A stretch of 64,000 nucleotides of DNA from Arthrobacter sp. Marseille-P9274. Lineage in GTDB: Bacteria; Actinomycetota; Actinomycetes; Actinomycetales; Micrococcaceae. The stretch spans positions 532,033 to 596,032 of the forward strand of contig NZ_CAMPOV010000001.1 in NCBI RefSeq assembly GCF_946892675.1, read 5' to 3'. The stretch's first letter is position 1; each line of letters starts with the position of its first letter. The translations under genes were made by a program, and so were the position numbers. Shown in pieces: positions 63,929-64,000 of the stretch. The notes beneath the pieces were generated by a model. That model was not told the origin of the DNA. It made no database searches and was given only the letters and a program-made list of their open reading frames with translations.

Positions 63929-64000
63929 GCACCACCCACACCCCCTCCGAAGCGCCGCCGAACCGGCAGCGCGGAAAGGGCCTCGCGGCCGGGCAGCTGG
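63925..64000 (+). CDS. N-terminus of a probable APC-family amine/amino-acid permease (cut by window end)
   Basis: ATG 63925 overlaps the deiminase stop. The visible 25 codons read MSTTHTPSEAPPNRQRG and then KGLAAGQL. The KGLxAGQL pattern is the usual start of APC superfamily permeases before the first helix. A permease for agmatine or putrescine would fit the operon, but only the tip is visible. Confidence 0.5.
   Translation, partial: MSTTHTPSEAPPNRQRGKGLAAGQL

Overview
The window is high-GC DNA with dense, tightly packed genes. It looks like a chromosomal segment of an Arthrobacter-type actinobacterium (Micrococcaceae). The clues are a monomeric isocitrate dehydrogenase, the perM/purN/purH neighbourhood known from mycobacteria, a DUF6318 lipoprotein, a Stealth polysaccharide phosphotransferase, many GTG starts, several apparently leaderless promoters and ATGA gene overlaps. 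The genus is inferred from gene content. No rRNA, tRNA, CRISPR array, prophage or insertion sequence was seen.

Region 1 (1-5.9 kb) holds two secreted alanine-rich low-complexity proteins. The first runs off the left edge and carries an LAETG sortase-type motif. They are followed by an hsp20 gene with both a CIRCE-like and a HAIR-like operator, a GCS2-family ligase and a BASS transporter flanked by two near-identical terminators. Region 2 (6-16 kb) contains icd, purH, purN and perM. purH is separated from purN/perM by an interposed block with another secreted Ala/Pro/Ser protein, an MFS transporter and a translationally coupled PKD-protein/DUF6318 pair of lower GC. Region 3 (16-30.5 kb) is metabolic and envelope-related: a zinc alcohol dehydrogenase, a 43-residue basic protein, a TSUP permease, a GT4 mannosyltransferase-like enzyme, hpaH-hpaI, a four-gene oligopeptide ABC operon with fused ATPases, a Stealth protein, a GerW-family protein and a metallophosphoesterase.

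Region 4 (30.6-38 kb) carries small accessory genes. They include an unusual pair made of a P-loop protein of unknown function and an ABC-exporter-like protein whose ATPase motifs are all degenerate. A MarR regulator with a perfect palindromic operator lies nearby, followed by a membrane protein whose tail appears frameshifted.

Region 5 (38-64 kb) is essentially a polyamine catabolic island. It contains a flavin amine oxidase with a divergent TetR regulator, a potDABC uptake operon, Lrp plus a class III aminotransferase, and PucR/mmsA/aminotransferase for beta-alanine-type carbon. It continues with TetR/MFS, a YtcJ-like amidohydrolase with a PuuB-like oxidase, then N-carbamoylputrescine amidase, agmatine deiminase and the start of an APC permease. 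The palindrome TAAATGAA-N5-TTCATTTA and its variants recur in front of three of these transcription units, suggesting one TetR regulon over about 22 kb. A macrolide phosphotransferase gene, a large multicopper oxidase with a Tat-signal-bearing partner, and a decayed squalene-cyclase-like gene are embedded in the island.
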